DNA of 64,000 nucleotides. Source: Dehalococcoidia bacterium. Its GTDB lineage: Bacteria > Chloroflexota > Dehalococcoidia > Lucifugimonadales > SHYT01. This document shows, one piece after another, positions 17,749-26,444 of this stretch. Made by a program: the position numbers and the translations under genes. Positions within the stretch are counted from its first letter, which is position 1; every line of letters begins with the position of its first letter. Location of the stretch: contig SHXZ01000006.1 of NCBI GenBank assembly GCA_009693045.1, positions 62,001 through 126,000 on the forward strand. The letters are read 5' to 3'. The notes beneath the pieces are model-generated. The model did not search any database. It was not told the origin of the DNA and worked only from the letters and a program-made list of their open reading frames with translations.

Positions 17749-17949
17749 TTACTCTGCCTTGGGCGTGAACAACTCGTTCAGAGCCTTCACCTGGGCGAAG
17801 GAGAACCGAACGCTCGTCTCAAACGCTTGCTGATATCCCTTGCCAACCGTCACCAGCGCGTCCGTGATCTGCTGGTTGGCCGTCAAGAGCTGCCGATGGT
17901 AGTCCTCCACAACGTTGGGGATCTCCACGTGACCATTACTAGCTGCCAT
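17749..17949 (-). CDS. Short phasin-like protein
   Basis: A 66-residue protein, MAASNGHVEIPNVVEDYHRQ, then LTANQQITDALVTVGKGYQQ and FSFAQVKALNELF. It is entirely helical in appearance, without cysteines. The start at 17949 follows AAGGAGGGCGAC. It sits 10 bp after the PadR-type regulator and 12 bp before the other phasin-like gene, so the three are probably co-transcribed. The aromatic-plus-Gln pattern resembles the PHA granule-binding helices of phasins. The assignment is contextual. Confidence 0.6.
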   Translation of the reverse strand: MAASNGHVEIPNVVEDYHRQLLTANQQITDALVTVGKGYQQAFETSVRFSFAQVKALNELFTPKAE

Positions 17950-17959
17950 GTCGCCCTCC

Positions 17960-18421
17960 TTATGCCTTGCCCTTCGGGGCATTGCCTTTACCTCCCCGCT
18001 GCAGGTCCATCATGGACTTGAGTGCGCCCGAGTACATGTTCATGAACGCCGAGGTCATCAGCGTGTACCCTTGCAGCGCCTGTGCCCACGTGCCCAAAAA
18101 GTCCTCGCCAGCCTTCGTCAACTGGTACACGCGGCGGGCCGGGCCGAACGACGCCACATCCCAGGTCGACAGCACCAGCCCCCGGCGTTCCAGGCTGCGG
18201 AGCTGCCGGTAGATGCGCGTGTGGTCAATCCCCACGAAGCCTAGCTTGTTCAGCGCGTCCGCCAGCGCGTAACCATGACCGCCCCACGTCCGCAGAAGCA
18301 GGAGCAGCCACGCCTCAAGAAAGGTCTTGGGCATGTCGCTCATCGGGAACGAGCCGGCGCCGGGCGCCTCCTGCTCCGAGGAGCTTGCCGAGGGTTGTCG
18401 CTTTCTTCGTTGTTCAGTCAT
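17960..18421 (-). CDS. PadR-family regulator of the PHA locus
   Basis: A 153-residue protein: a Ser/Glu-rich N-terminal tail (1-30), then a PadR winged helix (FLEAWLLLLLRTWGGHGYAL, HTRIYRQLRSLERRGLVLST, RRVYQLTKAGEDFLGTWAQA) and a C-terminal helix that probably dimerises. It heads the minus-strand phasin genes, so local control of granule proteins is likely. The promoter lies so close (-10 at 18432-18437) that the transcript would begin only a few bases before ATG 18421, implying a leaderless mRNA unless translation starts at an internal Met (residue 27 or 30). Confidence 0.85.
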   Translation of the reverse strand: MTEQRRKRQPSASSSEQEAPGAGSFPMSDMPKTFLEAWLLLLLRTWGGHGYALADALNKLGFVGIDHTRIYRQLRSLERRGLVLSTWDVASFGPARRVYQLTKAGEDFLGTWAQALQGYTLMTSAFMNMYSGALKSMMDLQRGGKGNAPKGKA

Positions 18422-18431
18422 CACGTAAGTG

Positions 18432-18460
18432 ATAATAGCACATAGATGAAAGCGTGTCAA
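18432..18460 (-). promoter_or_regulatory. Near-consensus sigma-70-type promoter of the PadR/phasin genes
   Basis: On the minus strand TTGACA (18460-18455), a 17-bp spacer, then TATTAT (18437-18432). A small palindrome TCAC-GTAA-GTGA at 18421-18432 overlaps the start region and could be an operator. Confidence 0.75.
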
Positions 18461-18480
18461 GGGTCTTGGACCGGGCCATG

Positions 18481-18688
18481 ATACCAGCTCTGTGAAAAAG
18501 TAGCTCCGCCGCAACCATGCCATTCTGAGGGAGTGGAGCGACCGAGGAATCCCCCAACGTATCGTCACCCGCCCACGGATCGGTGGAGATTCTTCGCGAA
18601 GTTTACCCTGGGCGAAGCGAATGGGCTCAGAATGGCGGGGGACGGCCAGGCGTGTTTTATGAACTCCACCTTCATTCAAATTTGGTAT
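18481..18688. repeat. 208-bp dispersed repeat (copy B)
   Basis: It starts ATACCAGCTCTG and ends AAATTTGGTAT; the interior closely matches copies at 12341 and 24663 (CAACCATGCCATTCTGAGGG near the left end, CTCAGAATGGCGG toward the right). Its right terminus is more diverged. Confidence 0.8.
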
Positions 18689-18996
18689 GAAACACGAAGT
18701 TCGCAAACCCCAAAAGGCCTCCGCTACCTGAACGGACGAGGTCGCCACGCCCACTGGGAGGATGCCTGGCCCTCTCGCCGCCGGTCGCTGTACTTCGGCC
18801 TCGGCTGAGAGCTAATCACCCCTCCCCATTCAGGGGAGGGGTCGGGGGAGAGGTCAGACGTGCCGAGGCGACGCGCGATTCGACCCTCGGACTCAGCACA
18901 CTTTGGGATGACCTCGCCTAATGCTGTGTTACCGCATCACACGAACGGGTCCTTCGCCTGCACCCGAGTGCATAGTAACCGAGGCGTCGCGCGGCA
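18689..18996. other. Gap between repeat B and groEL terminator
   Basis: It contains one CCCCTCCCC/GGGGAGGGG hairpin near 18821-18842 followed by GTCGGGGGAGAGGTCAG, a short dispersed repeat type. No convincing gene is seen. Confidence 0.6.
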
Positions 18997-19032
18997 AAAC
19001 GCAGCGGCGGCCCGCTTTCGCGGGCCGCCGCT
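18997..19032 (-). terminator. Terminator of groES-groEL
   Basis: A 13-bp GC stem (AGCGGCGGCCCGC and complement) with a 4-nt loop, followed on the minus strand by GCGTTTT. It lies about 25 bp after the groEL stop. Confidence 0.8.
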
Positions 19033-19057
19033 AACCAGAGCTCGGAAACCAACCCGA

Positions 19058-20680
19058 CTAGAAGTCGCCGCCGTGCGGCGCACCCGCGGCCATCGCCGGC
19101 ACCCTCTCCGGGATGTCGCTCACCAGCGACTCCGTGGTCAGGATCATCCCCGCCACGCTCACCGCGTTTTCAAGCGCCGAGCGCGTTACCTTGGCAGGGT
19201 CAATGATCCCCTGCTGGAACATGTGACCGTACTCCATGGTATCCGCGTTGAAGGCGTAGTCGTCCCGGTGCTTGCGCACCTCTTCCAGGACCACTTCGCC
19301 CGGGTACCCGGCGTTCTCTACGATCGTCCTCATAGGCACTTCAAGCGCGTCCCGCAGAATCATGACGCCGGTGCGCTCATCGCCTTCCATCGTCTTGGCT
19401 AGCTTATCCAATGCGGCCTGGGCGCGGACCAGCGCGACGCCGCCGCCCGCGATGACCCCTTCCTCAACCGCGGCGCGGGTCGCGGAAAGGGCGTCCTCCA
19501 CGCGGTTCTTCCGCTCCTTCAACTCCACCTCGGTGGCCCCGCCGACCTTGATGATAGCCACGCCGCCCGCCAGCTTCGCCAGGCGCTCCTGCAGCTTCTC
19601 CCGGTCGTAGTCCGACGTGCTCTCGTCAACCTGCGCGCGGATCTGCTTCATCCTGCCCTGGATCGCCTCATCCGAGCCGCGGCCTTCCACAATCGTCGTG
19701 TTGTCCTTGTCCGCAACCACGCGGCGCGCCCGGCCCAGGTCCTGCGGCGTCACCGAGTCAAGCTTGCGACCCACCTCTTCGCTGATGACCTGCCCGCCCG
19801 TCAGCGTGGCGATGTCATCCAGCATGTGCTTCCGTCGGTCGCCAAACCCCGGCGCCTTCACCGACAGGCAATTGAGCACGCCCCGCAGCTTGTTCACCAC
19901 CAGCGTCGCCAGCGCCTCGCCATCAATGTCTTCCGCGATGATGACCACGTTCTTGGTCACCGGCAGAATGCGCTCCAGCGCGGGCAAAATGTCGTTGACG
20001 GCACTGATCTTCTTATCCGTGATCAGAATGTAGGGGTCCTCAACGACCGCCTCCATCCGCTCCGGGCTGGAGATGAAGTACGGGCTCACGTAGCCGCGGT
20101 CAAACTGCATGCCCTCAACGTACTCAACCTCGTCGCTGAGGCTCTTGGACTCTTCTACCGTGATGACGCCATCCTTGCCCACCTTCTCCATGACCTCGGC
20201 GATCAGGTCGCCGATCTTGTTCTCGTGCGCGGAGAGCGACGCTACCTGGGCGATCTGCGCCTTGCCCTCAACCGGCTTGGCCATGCGCTTCAACTCGTCG
20301 CGCACAACACCAACGGCCTTCTCCAGGCCCCGCTTCAGGACCATGGGATCGGCGCCCGCGGCCACGTTCTTGAACCCGTTGTGGACGATGGCCTGGGTGA
20401 GCACCACGGACGTCGTGGTGCCGTCGCCTGCCACATCATTGGTCTTGCTCGCCGCGTCCTTGATCAGCTGAGCACCCATGTTCTCCACGGGATCCTTCAG
20501 CTCAATCTCTTTCGCAATCGTCACGCCGTCGCTGCAGACCTGCGGCGGCCCGAACTTTTTGTCCAGAATGACGTTTCTGCCCCTCGGCCCAAGGGTGACC
20601 TTCACCGTGTCCGCCAGCGCGTCCAGCCCAATCCGCAGCTTCCTGCGTGCCTCATCGCCGTAAGTAAGTTGTTTCGCCAC
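19058..20680 (-). CDS. groEL: Chaperonin GroEL (60 kDa)
   Basis: A 540-residue chaperonin with all hallmarks: [20 protein letters not shown] at the N terminus, [28 protein letters not shown] (ATP site), the apical domain [32 protein letters not shown], and [18 protein letters not shown]. The C terminus ends APHGGDF and lacks the flexible GGM repeats of enterobacterial GroEL. The start [14 protein letters not shown] follows AGGAGAAG. It assists folding in the cytoplasm with GroES, encoded 38 bp upstream. The pair is controlled by the CIRCE element. Confidence 0.98.
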   Translation of the reverse strand: MAKQLTYGDEARRKLRIGLDALADTVKVTLGPRGRNVILDKKFGPPQVCSDGVTIAKEIELKDPVENMGAQLIKDAASKTNDVAGDGTTTSVVLTQAIVHNGFKNVAAGADPMVLKRGLEKAVGVVRDELKRMAKPVEGKAQIAQVASLSAHENKIGDLIAEVMEKVGKDGVITVEESKSLSDEVEYVEGMQFDRGYVSPYFISSPERMEAVVEDPYILITDKKISAVNDILPALERILPVTKNVVIIAEDIDGEALATLVVNKLRGVLNCLSVKAPGFGDRRKHMLDDIATLTGGQVISEEVGRKLDSVTPQDLGRARRVVADKDNTTIVEGRGSDEAIQGRMKQIRAQVDESTSDYDREKLQERLAKLAGGVAIIKVGGATEVELKERKNRVEDALSATRAAVEEGVIAGGGVALVRAQAALDKLAKTMEGDERTGVMILRDALEVPMRTIVENAGYPGEVVLEEVRKHRDDYAFNADTMEYGHMFQQGIIDPAKVTRSALENAVSVAGMILTTESLVSDIPERVPAMAAGAPHGGDF

Positions 20681-20718
20681 AGTCCGCTTCTCCTTTCCTC
20701 GTTCAGCCTGGTTAAGGT

Positions 20719-21018
20719 TTAGTGTCCGACAATCTTCGCTAGGATGTCGCGCTCACTCAGCAGCAGAAGGTCCGCTCCATCCTCTTTCAGCTCGGTGCCG
20801 CCGTATTTGGCGTACAACACCCGGTCGCCGGCCTTGACCTCCATGGCGAACCGTTTGCCTTCTTCGGTCAGCCTGCCTGGGCCAACCGCCACAACCTCGC
20901 CCTCCTGGGGACGCTCCTTGGCCGTATCAGGCAAGACCAGCCCACTTTTTGTCTTCTCTTCCGCCTTCACCGGCTTCACCAGCAGGCGGTCACCAAGTGG
21001 CCTAAACGCGCGAGCCAA
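20719..21018 (-). CDS. groES: Co-chaperonin GroES (10 kDa)
   Basis: A 99-codon frame reading [40 protein letters not shown], and [20 protein letters not shown], the standard GroES mobile loop and roof. A TTG start at 21018 is preferred because AGGAG lies 8 nt upstream and the protein then begins like other GroES ([10 protein letters not shown]). An in-frame ATG at 21036 lacks a ribosome-binding site. It is the first gene of the operon, with groEL 38 bp downstream, and caps the GroEL ring. Confidence 0.96.
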   Translation of the reverse strand: MARAFRPLGDRLLVKPVKAEEKTKSGLVLPDTAKERPQEGEVVAVGPGRLTEEGKRFAMEVKAGDRVLYAKYGGTELKEDGADLLLLSERDILAKIVGH

Positions 21019-21065
21019 TGTCTCCACTCCTCTCATGCTTGACGCTGTATGAAACCTTCTGTCTG

Positions 21066-21092
21066 TTAGCAGTCTCATACTCCGACTGCTAA
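21066..21092 (-). promoter_or_regulatory. CIRCE operator (HrcA binding site)
   Basis: TTAGCAGTC-N9-GACTGCTAA, a perfect 9-bp inverted repeat, differs from the consensus TTAGCACTC-N9-GAGTGCTAA by one compensating pair. It lies in the groES leader, where HrcA would block transcription at normal temperature. Confidence 0.93.
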
Positions 21093-21097
21093 CGAAG

Positions 21098-21125
21098 GTT
21101 AGCAAACCACCCCTCTCAGTGTCAA
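21098..21125 (-). promoter_or_regulatory. groES-groEL promoter
   Basis: On the minus strand TTGACA (21125-21120) and GCTAAC (21103-21098) are separated by 16 bp, immediately upstream of the CIRCE element. Confidence 0.65.
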
Positions 21126-21626
21126 GGGGCGGATGCTGCCGTCACCACGCCATCGCCAAGGCGGCAATGCGCGTTTCGCGCTCTTCTCTCCACATGCTTA
21201 GCCCCATAACCATGTCCAGTGGCCTCCCGTGCAATGAAACTTGGCCCTTCGCAGGGTCTTTCGGGTGTCCGGAGCACCGACGCAGTCCTGTCATTCTGAG
21301 AGCCTCTGAACAAATGCCAACATTCGCGTCGCCGCTCCGATGATGGAGTCTCTCCCGGTGCCTGCCCTCGAGCGCAGTGAAGGGTCGGGGAGAGATTGAG
21401 AGCCTGCCCCGAGTGTAGCCGAGGGGGAGAGTTGGGTGGTGAGGCGGGCAGGGACGGGTGGGCGTCCCCCAGGTTGGCTTATGGACACCGGAGGCCGACG
21501 CAAGGGCCAAAGGCTCGAAAGACCCTACCCGCTTGACAACCAATACCCAACCCTTACGAAATGTGCTATCCTCTCTTTTCTGGCGCGGGGTTCGCACCAT
21601 ATCCTATCGTCGGAGTCGGCACTCGC
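21126..21626. other. 500-bp gap between groES and speD with repeat debris
   Basis: It contains GTCATTCTGAGAGCC near 21290 and G-rich GGGAGAGATTGAGAGCCTG and GAGGCGGGCAGGGACGG stretches belonging to the dispersed repeat families. A TTGACA lies at 21533, but no matching -10 at proper spacing was found. No gene is supported. Confidence 0.5.
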
Positions 21627-22034
21627 ATGCATCTCACCGTGGACGGGTACACCGGCGAGGTTGAGCAACTCAAGGACCCGGAGTTCGTCCGCCTGTTCCT
21701 CCGCGACTTCCCGGCATCCATCGGCATGACCCGCATCACCGAGCCGGTCGTGTTCGCCTACCATGCCCCCAAGTTTGAAGACTGGGGCGTCACCGGCGTC
21801 GTCGTCATCGCCGAGAGCCACATCAGCGTCCACACCTTCCCCGAGCGGAACCTTGTCTACCTGGACGTCTTCTCCTGCATGCCCTTTGACGCCGACATGG
21901 TGCTCAAACGCCTCACCGCGCACTTTGCCCTCTATCGCGCCGTCCCCCATCGGATTGAGCGCGGCCTTGAGTTCTTCAACGAAGAATACGCGCGTGAGGC
22001 AGCTGCCAGGCCCCGGGTAGCCCGGCCCGCTTAG
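21627..22034 (+). CDS. speD: S-adenosylmethionine decarboxylase proenzyme
   Basis: A 135-residue protein of the small bacterial SpeD type. VVVIAESHISVHTFPERNLV contains the Glu-Ser self-cleavage site that generates the pyruvoyl cofactor, followed by YLDVFSCMPFDADMVLKRL. It makes decarboxylated SAM for spermidine synthesis. The start at 21627 (MHLTVDGYTGE) matches the family N terminus; an in-frame start at 21561 is possible but less likely. The speB gene follows after 8 bp, so they form an operon. The expected spermidine synthase speE is not between them or elsewhere in the window. Confidence 0.92.
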   Translation: MHLTVDGYTGEVEQLKDPEFVRLFLRDFPASIGMTRITEPVVFAYHAPKFEDWGVTGVVVIAESHISVHTFPERNLVYLDVFSCMPFDADMVLKRLTAHFALYRAVPHRIERGLEFFNEEYAREAAARPRVARPA

Positions 22035-22042
22035 GCTGTACC

Positions 22043-22930
22043 GTGCCGCCAGGACTCCCCAGACATGCCTTCACCCCGTCCAACTTCCTCGCCTTGGGCC
22101 CCGAGCAATCAGGACTTGAGACCTCAAAAGTCGTCGTCCTGCCCGTGCCCTACGACGCCGCCACCTCCTTCCGCAGCGGCGCTCGCGACGGCCCTCGCGC
22201 CATCATTGAGGCGTCGCGACACCTTGAGGACTTCGACACCGAGCTGCAACGCGAGCCCTGCGACGCCGGCATCCACACCCTCCACGAACTGGAGCCGACG
22301 GCGGCGGGACCCGGGGCCATGGCCGGCCTGGTGACGCAGGCCATGGCCCCCCTTGTCCAGCAGCGCAAGCTCGTCGCACTCCTCGGCGGCGACCACTCGC
22401 TCACCCCAGGCGCCGTGACGGCCTACCGCGCCGCCTTCCCCGACCTTTCGGTGCTCTACCTGGACGCACACGCCGACCTCCGCGACACCTACCAGGGCAG
22501 CCGCTTCAGCCACGCCTGCGCCGCCCGCCGCGTGCTGGAGCAATGCCCCACCACCATCGTTGGCGTCCGGAGCATCGCTCAGGAGGAGTGGCGATTCATC
22601 AACGAACAGCGCCTGCCGGTGTTCCAGTGGCCCGCGGCCGCCAGCGCCGGTCTCGCCGAGCATGTCCTCACCACACTAACGCCTCACGTCTACGTGAGCC
22701 TTGACCTGGACGTGCTCGACCCTTCCCTCATGCCTGCCGTGGGCACGCCCGAGCCGGGCGGCATGTCGTGGGAGCAGGTCCTTACCCTCCTGCGAGTCGT
22801 TTCGTCACAGAGGACCATCGTCGGCTTTGATATCATGGAGCTGGCCCCGGCCCTTGGTCCGCCCAGCTGCGCGTACATCGCCGCCAAGCTCGCGTACAAG
22901 CTCATGGGCTACGCGCTGTTTCCCTCGTAG
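22043..22930 (+). CDS. speB: Agmatinase (ureohydrolase)
   Basis: A 295-residue ureohydrolase with the manganese ligand motifs LLGGDHS, YLDAHADLRD (DxHxD) and SLDLDVLDPSLMP (DxDxxDP), plus SFRSGARDGPRAI, which fits agmatinase better than arginase. It would convert agmatine to putrescine and urea. The GTG start at 22043 follows speD closely. Together the genes supply putrescine and an aminopropyl donor, implying an agmatine route to spermidine. An arginine decarboxylase is not in the window. Confidence 0.9.
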   Translation: MPPGLPRHAFTPSNFLALGPEQSGLETSKVVVLPVPYDAATSFRSGARDGPRAIIEASRHLEDFDTELQREPCDAGIHTLHELEPTAAGPGAMAGLVTQAMAPLVQQRKLVALLGGDHSLTPGAVTAYRAAFPDLSVLYLDAHADLRDTYQGSRFSHACAARRVLEQCPTTIVGVRSIAQEEWRFINEQRLPVFQWPAAASAGLAEHVLTTLTPHVYVSLDLDVLDPSLMPAVGTPEPGGMSWEQVLTLLRVVSSQRTIVGFDIMELAPALGPPSCAYIAAKLAYKLMGYALFPS

Positions 22931-23256
22931 CTCCTCCTACACCTGAGCGGAAGGGGCAATGAGGTTCTTGGTGTGAACGATTTCGGACGTCACCCCATCG
23001 CCATTCTGAGCGGAGCGAGGAATCTCTCCCGGCCTCGCCATGCAACGCGCGGCCGCCGTAGGAGCACACACATTACCGCCGCGACCCCAACCCCCAGCCC
23101 TGAGCGAAGCGAATGGCGAAGGAGCTCCCCTGGCGTAGTGCAAGCCCAACGTGGCGTCTTTAGCGATAGTATGGGTTCTGTTTATTGACTCCTCGCGCGC
23201 CTGGTCACGTTCCCCATCTCCGCCATGCGGAGATGGGTTTAGGGGTGAGGTAGCTG
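22931..23256. repeat. Gap with a repeat core and a hairpin before the S2P gene
   Basis: CGCCATTCTGAGCGGAGCGA near 23000 and CCTGAGCGAAGCGAATGGCG near 23098 are the two arms of the dispersed repeat with a diverged middle. A CCCATCTCCGC/GCGGAGATGGG hairpin at about 23212-23237 ends in TTTAGGGGTGAGG. No gene is seen. Confidence 0.6.
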
Positions 23257-24396
23257 GTGAGATTCGCCAACGGCTTCCGTCTCGGCAGGGTGATGGGCAT
23301 CCCCATCATCATCAACCCGAGCTGGTTCCTCATCTTCGCCCTCGTCATTGTCGCGCTCAGCAGCCAGTTCAGCAGACAGTACCCTTCCTGGACGGCCTGG
23401 GAGTACTGGGGCATCGCCCTCATAACCAGCCTGCTCTTCTTCGCCTCCGTCCTCGCCCACGAGCTTTGTCACAGCGTGGTGGCCGTCCGCAAAGGCATCC
23501 CCGTCCGAGGCATCACGCTCTTCATGCTCGGCGGAGTCTCCCAGATCAGCCGCGAAGCCAGCCGGCCCGGAACCGAGCTCCTCATCGCCATCGTCGGCCC
23601 CCTCAGCAGCCTGGCCCTCGGCGGCATCTTCGTGGGACTAACGCTCTTGGTCGGCTCGTCCAACGCCCACCTCCACGGCGTGCTGGCGTATCTCGGCGTG
23701 ACCAACCTTTCGCTGGGAGTCTTCAACCTGGCGCCCGCGTTCCCCCTAGACGGCGGCCGCGTCCTCCGCGCCCTGCTCTGGCAGGCGACCAACCGCTTTG
23801 ACCGGGCCACCCTCATCGCAGGACGCGTCAGCCAGTCGCTCGCCGGCGCGTTGATCCTTGGTGGAATCGCGTTCGCCCTTGTCTTCCGCCCATTCAGTCC
23901 CTTCACCGGCCTCTGGGCCGCGCTCATCGGCTGGTTCATCTTCGGGTCGGCCACGTCCAGCCTCCGCCAGCAGCGCCAGGACCAAGTCCTGCGCTCGCTT
24001 CGCGCCCAAGACGTCATGGCCCCCACCGGTCCGGCGGTCCCATCCGACACCACGGTGCTACGGGCGATGGAGCTGCTCCTGCTCCCTCCGTCTCAGCCAT
24101 GCCTGCTGGTGACCTCAGGCTCCACGGTGCTAGGCATCCTGACCTTTAACGCCCTGCGCAAGGCGACAAAAGAGCAACGCGCCGCCGCCGCCATCAGTTC
24201 GCTCACAACGCCGTTGCACCGGCTCCGCACGATGGCGCCGGGCGATACCGCCGCCCAAGCCGTAGAGCTGCTCCAGGGCGCGCCCGAGGGCATCATCCTT
24301 GTTGCGGAAGGTCCCAACGTGCTCGGCGCAATCACCGAGGAGACCGTCAGCCAGCGCACCCGCACCATGCAAAGGCTCGGAATCACAGGGCGGTAA
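23257..24396 (+). CDS. Site-2 protease family metalloprotease with CBS-like domains
   Basis: A 379-residue membrane protein. Helices carry VLAHELCHSVVAVRKGIPV (HExxH zinc motif near residue 69) and NLAPAFPLDGGRVLRALLWQ (LDG motif), the paired active-site elements of M50 proteases. The C-terminal third contains two CBS-type segments (QDVMAPTGPAVPSDT; LRTMAPGDTAAQAVELL) that may sense nucleotides. The GTG start at 23257 follows GTGAGGTAGCTG. It probably cleaves transmembrane substrates such as anti-sigma factors or processes proteins in the membrane. It is not linked to an obvious substrate gene. Confidence 0.9.
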   Translation: MRFANGFRLGRVMGIPIIINPSWFLIFALVIVALSSQFSRQYPSWTAWEYWGIALITSLLFFASVLAHELCHSVVAVRKGIPVRGITLFMLGGVSQISREASRPGTELLIAIVGPLSSLALGGIFVGLTLLVGSSNAHLHGVLAYLGVTNLSLGVFNLAPAFPLDGGRVLRALLWQATNRFDRATLIAGRVSQSLAGALILGGIAFALVFRPFSPFTGLWAALIGWFIFGSATSSLRQQRQDQVLRSLRAQDVMAPTGPAVPSDTTVLRAMELLLLPPSQPCLLVTSGSTVLGILTFNALRKATKEQRAAAAISSLTTPLHRLRTMAPGDTAAQAVELLQGAPEGIILVAEGPNVLGAITEETVSQRTRTMQRLGITGR

Positions 24397-24419
24397 GATC
24401 TCCGCCCGGACGAGCCTAG

Positions 24420-24600
24420 CAGGGTGCGGAAAAACTCTTGGCCAAAGTTACTGTTGATACGGGCATGATGGAAAGCACCATGAAAGGCCGACGGTGCGAC
24501 GATTTGTGATTTTTCATAGGCCACATTACTATGATATACGTGAGCGCCAACGGAGCTATAAAGCACCGGTCCAGCGGGTACCCACTTTATCAGCACCCTG
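24420..24600. mobile_element. 181-bp MITE related to the IS5-type element
   Basis: The left end CAGGGTGCGGAAAAACT and the inward-read right end CAGGGTGCTGATAAAGT match each other and the insertion sequence at 3787-5149. CTAG flanks both sides (24416-24419, 24601-24604). It has no coding capacity, so it would be mobilised only by a transposase supplied in trans. Confidence 0.88.
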
Positions 24601-24662
24601 CTAGGGGCGTTGAGTTATACCAGAGCAGTCCAAAAACTCCTTCTCCCCTGTGAGAGAAGGCT

Positions 24663-24867
24663 ATACCATCTCTGAAAGAGAGCCGTGGCTACGCAACCAT
24701 GCCATTCTGAGGGAGCGAAGCGACCGAGGAATCTCCCGACGTATCGTCACTCGCCCACGGATCTGTGGAGATTCCTCGCTGAGTTTACCCTTGAGCGGAG
24801 CGAAGGGCTCAGAATGGCGGGCGAAAGACAGGCGTTTTTTAACGCCACCTTCAACCAGAGTTGGTAT
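24663..24867. repeat. 205-bp dispersed repeat (copy C)
   Basis: ATACCATCTCTGAAAGAGAG at the left and CAGAGTTGGTAT at the right, identical to copy A (12341-12545) at both ends and very similar inside. It lies 63 bp after the IS5-type MITE. Confidence 0.88.
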
Positions 24868-25186
24868 AGTACCAAATCTGCGTCAAGTTGGCGGTTGTTG
24901 ATGTTGTCGCCCTGCAAACCTCACCCCAGGTCTTCACCGCGCCACGTGGCTGAGAGCGCCCCCCTCTCCGACTCGGGAAGGGGAAGGGGAAGGGGAGAGG
25001 TCAGACTTGCCGAGGCAATGCGCCATTCGCTCTTCGACTGCGCGCATTCTGGAATGGTCGCCTGAAACCGGTGGCCCCAACGCATCCCTCCGGCCGCTCA
25101 CCATCGTTCCCCCGCCTTTCCTCACTTTCCCCATGCTATACTTGCGAGTATCCGCCACGTCCCGCGAGGATCAGAAGGGGATGCCG
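24868..25186. other. 319-bp gap before the cysteine desulfurase gene
   Basis: It holds a CCCCTCTCC...GGGGAGAGGTCAGAC short hairpin repeat near 24960-25008. TATACTTG (about 25137) could be part of a -10 region. No gene is seen. Confidence 0.5.
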
Positions 25187-26380
25187 ATGACCCAGCCCGC
25201 CAGAATGGTGTATACAGATCACGCAGCCACCACGCCCGTCTGCCCGGAGGCGCTCCAGGCCATGCTCCCCTACTTCAGCACCCTCTACGGCAACGCCTCC
25301 AGCATCTACACCCTCGCCCAGGAGTCCCGCAAGGCCGTCGACACCGCCAGGGAAAAGGTCGCCCGCGTCCTCAACTGCCGCCCCAGCGAGGTCATCTTCA
25401 CCAGCGGCGGCACCGAGTCCGACAACGCCGCCGTCAAGGGCGGCGCGCTCGCCCTCAAGCAGACCGGCAATCACATCATCACCTCCGCCGTCGAGCACCA
25501 CGCCGTCCTCCACGCCTGCCAGCAGATGGAGCAGTTCGGCTTCGCCACCACCGTCGTCTCGGTGGACAAGAGCGGCCTGGTTGACCCGGACGCCGTCGCC
25601 CGCGCCGTCACCGGCCAGACCGTCCTGGTCAGCGTCATGCTCGCCAACAACGAGATCGGCACGATCCAGCCCGTCGAGGAGATCGCCGCGCTCGTCAAAG
25701 CCGAGGCAAAACGCCAGGGCCGCACCATCATCGTGCACACGGACGCGGTACAGGCGGCGGGCTACCTGTCGCTGGACGTGCGAAAGCTCGGCGTCGACAT
25801 GCTCAGCCTCTCCGCCCACAAGTTCGGCGGGCCAAAAGGCGTCGGCATCCTCTACATGCGCCGAGGCGTCCCGTTCTTCCCGCTCATCGTCGGCGGCGGC
25901 CAGGAGCGCGAGCGCCGCTCCGGCACCGAGAACGTCCCCGGCATCGTCGGCGCCGCCGAAGCCCTCGTCCTCGCCGACAAAGATCGCGATGCAGCCAGCC
26001 GCCACGTAGCAAAGCTCCGCGACCAGCTCATCGCGGGCATCCAAGCGCGCATCCCCAACGTATTGCTCAATGGCCACCCTGAAAAGAGGCTGCCCAACAA
26101 CGTGAACGTCTCGTTCCCCGGCATAGAAGGCGAGCCCGTCCTCCTCGGGCTCGACCTCAAGGGCGTCTTCGCCTCAAGCGGCAGCGCCTGCTCCACCGCC
26201 TCCCTTGAGCCCTCCCACGTCCTCACCGCCATCGGCAGGCCGGCCGACGTCGCCCGTGGGAGCCTGCGATTCACCCTCGGCCACGAAAACTCCGAGGAGG
26301 ACGTCCAGTACATCCTCCAAGTGCTTCCCGACCTCGTCCAGAAGCTGCGGGGGATGCCCTCCCTCGCGGCGCACCGCTAG
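25187..26380 (+). CDS. nifS: Cysteine desulfurase, NifS/IscS family
   Basis: A 397-residue PLP enzyme. [15 protein letters not shown] opens the fold; [18 protein letters not shown] and [15 protein letters not shown] follow; the PLP lysine is in [17 protein letters not shown]; the catalytic cysteine is in [22 protein letters not shown] 25187 is preferred over the in-frame ATG at 25181 because AAGGGG lies 6 nt upstream. It transfers sulfur from cysteine for Fe-S clusters and thio-tRNA, and such enzymes also supply selenide-type chemistry in some bacteria, but no scaffold or sel gene is adjacent. A lipoprotein gene follows. Confidence 0.92.
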   Translation: MTQPARMVYTDHAATTPVCPEALQAMLPYFSTLYGNASSIYTLAQESRKAVDTAREKVARVLNCRPSEVIFTSGGTESDNAAVKGGALALKQTGNHIITSAVEHHAVLHACQQMEQFGFATTVVSVDKSGLVDPDAVARAVTGQTVLVSVMLANNEIGTIQPVEEIAALVKAEAKRQGRTIIVHTDAVQAAGYLSLDVRKLGVDMLSLSAHKFGGPKGVGILYMRRGVPFFPLIVGGGQERERRSGTENVPGIVGAAEALVLADKDRDAASRHVAKLRDQLIAGIQARIPNVLLNGHPEKRLPNNVNVSFPGIEGEPVLLGLDLKGVFASSGSACSTASLEPSHVLTAIGRPADVARGSLRFTLGHENSEEDVQYILQVLPDLVQKLRGMPSLAAHR

Positions 26381-26444
26381 GCCAGGCTGCGCCAGCGTGA
26401 GAGCTTCGCCTCCCTCCCCTCATGCCCTGGACGACCCAAGCTCC

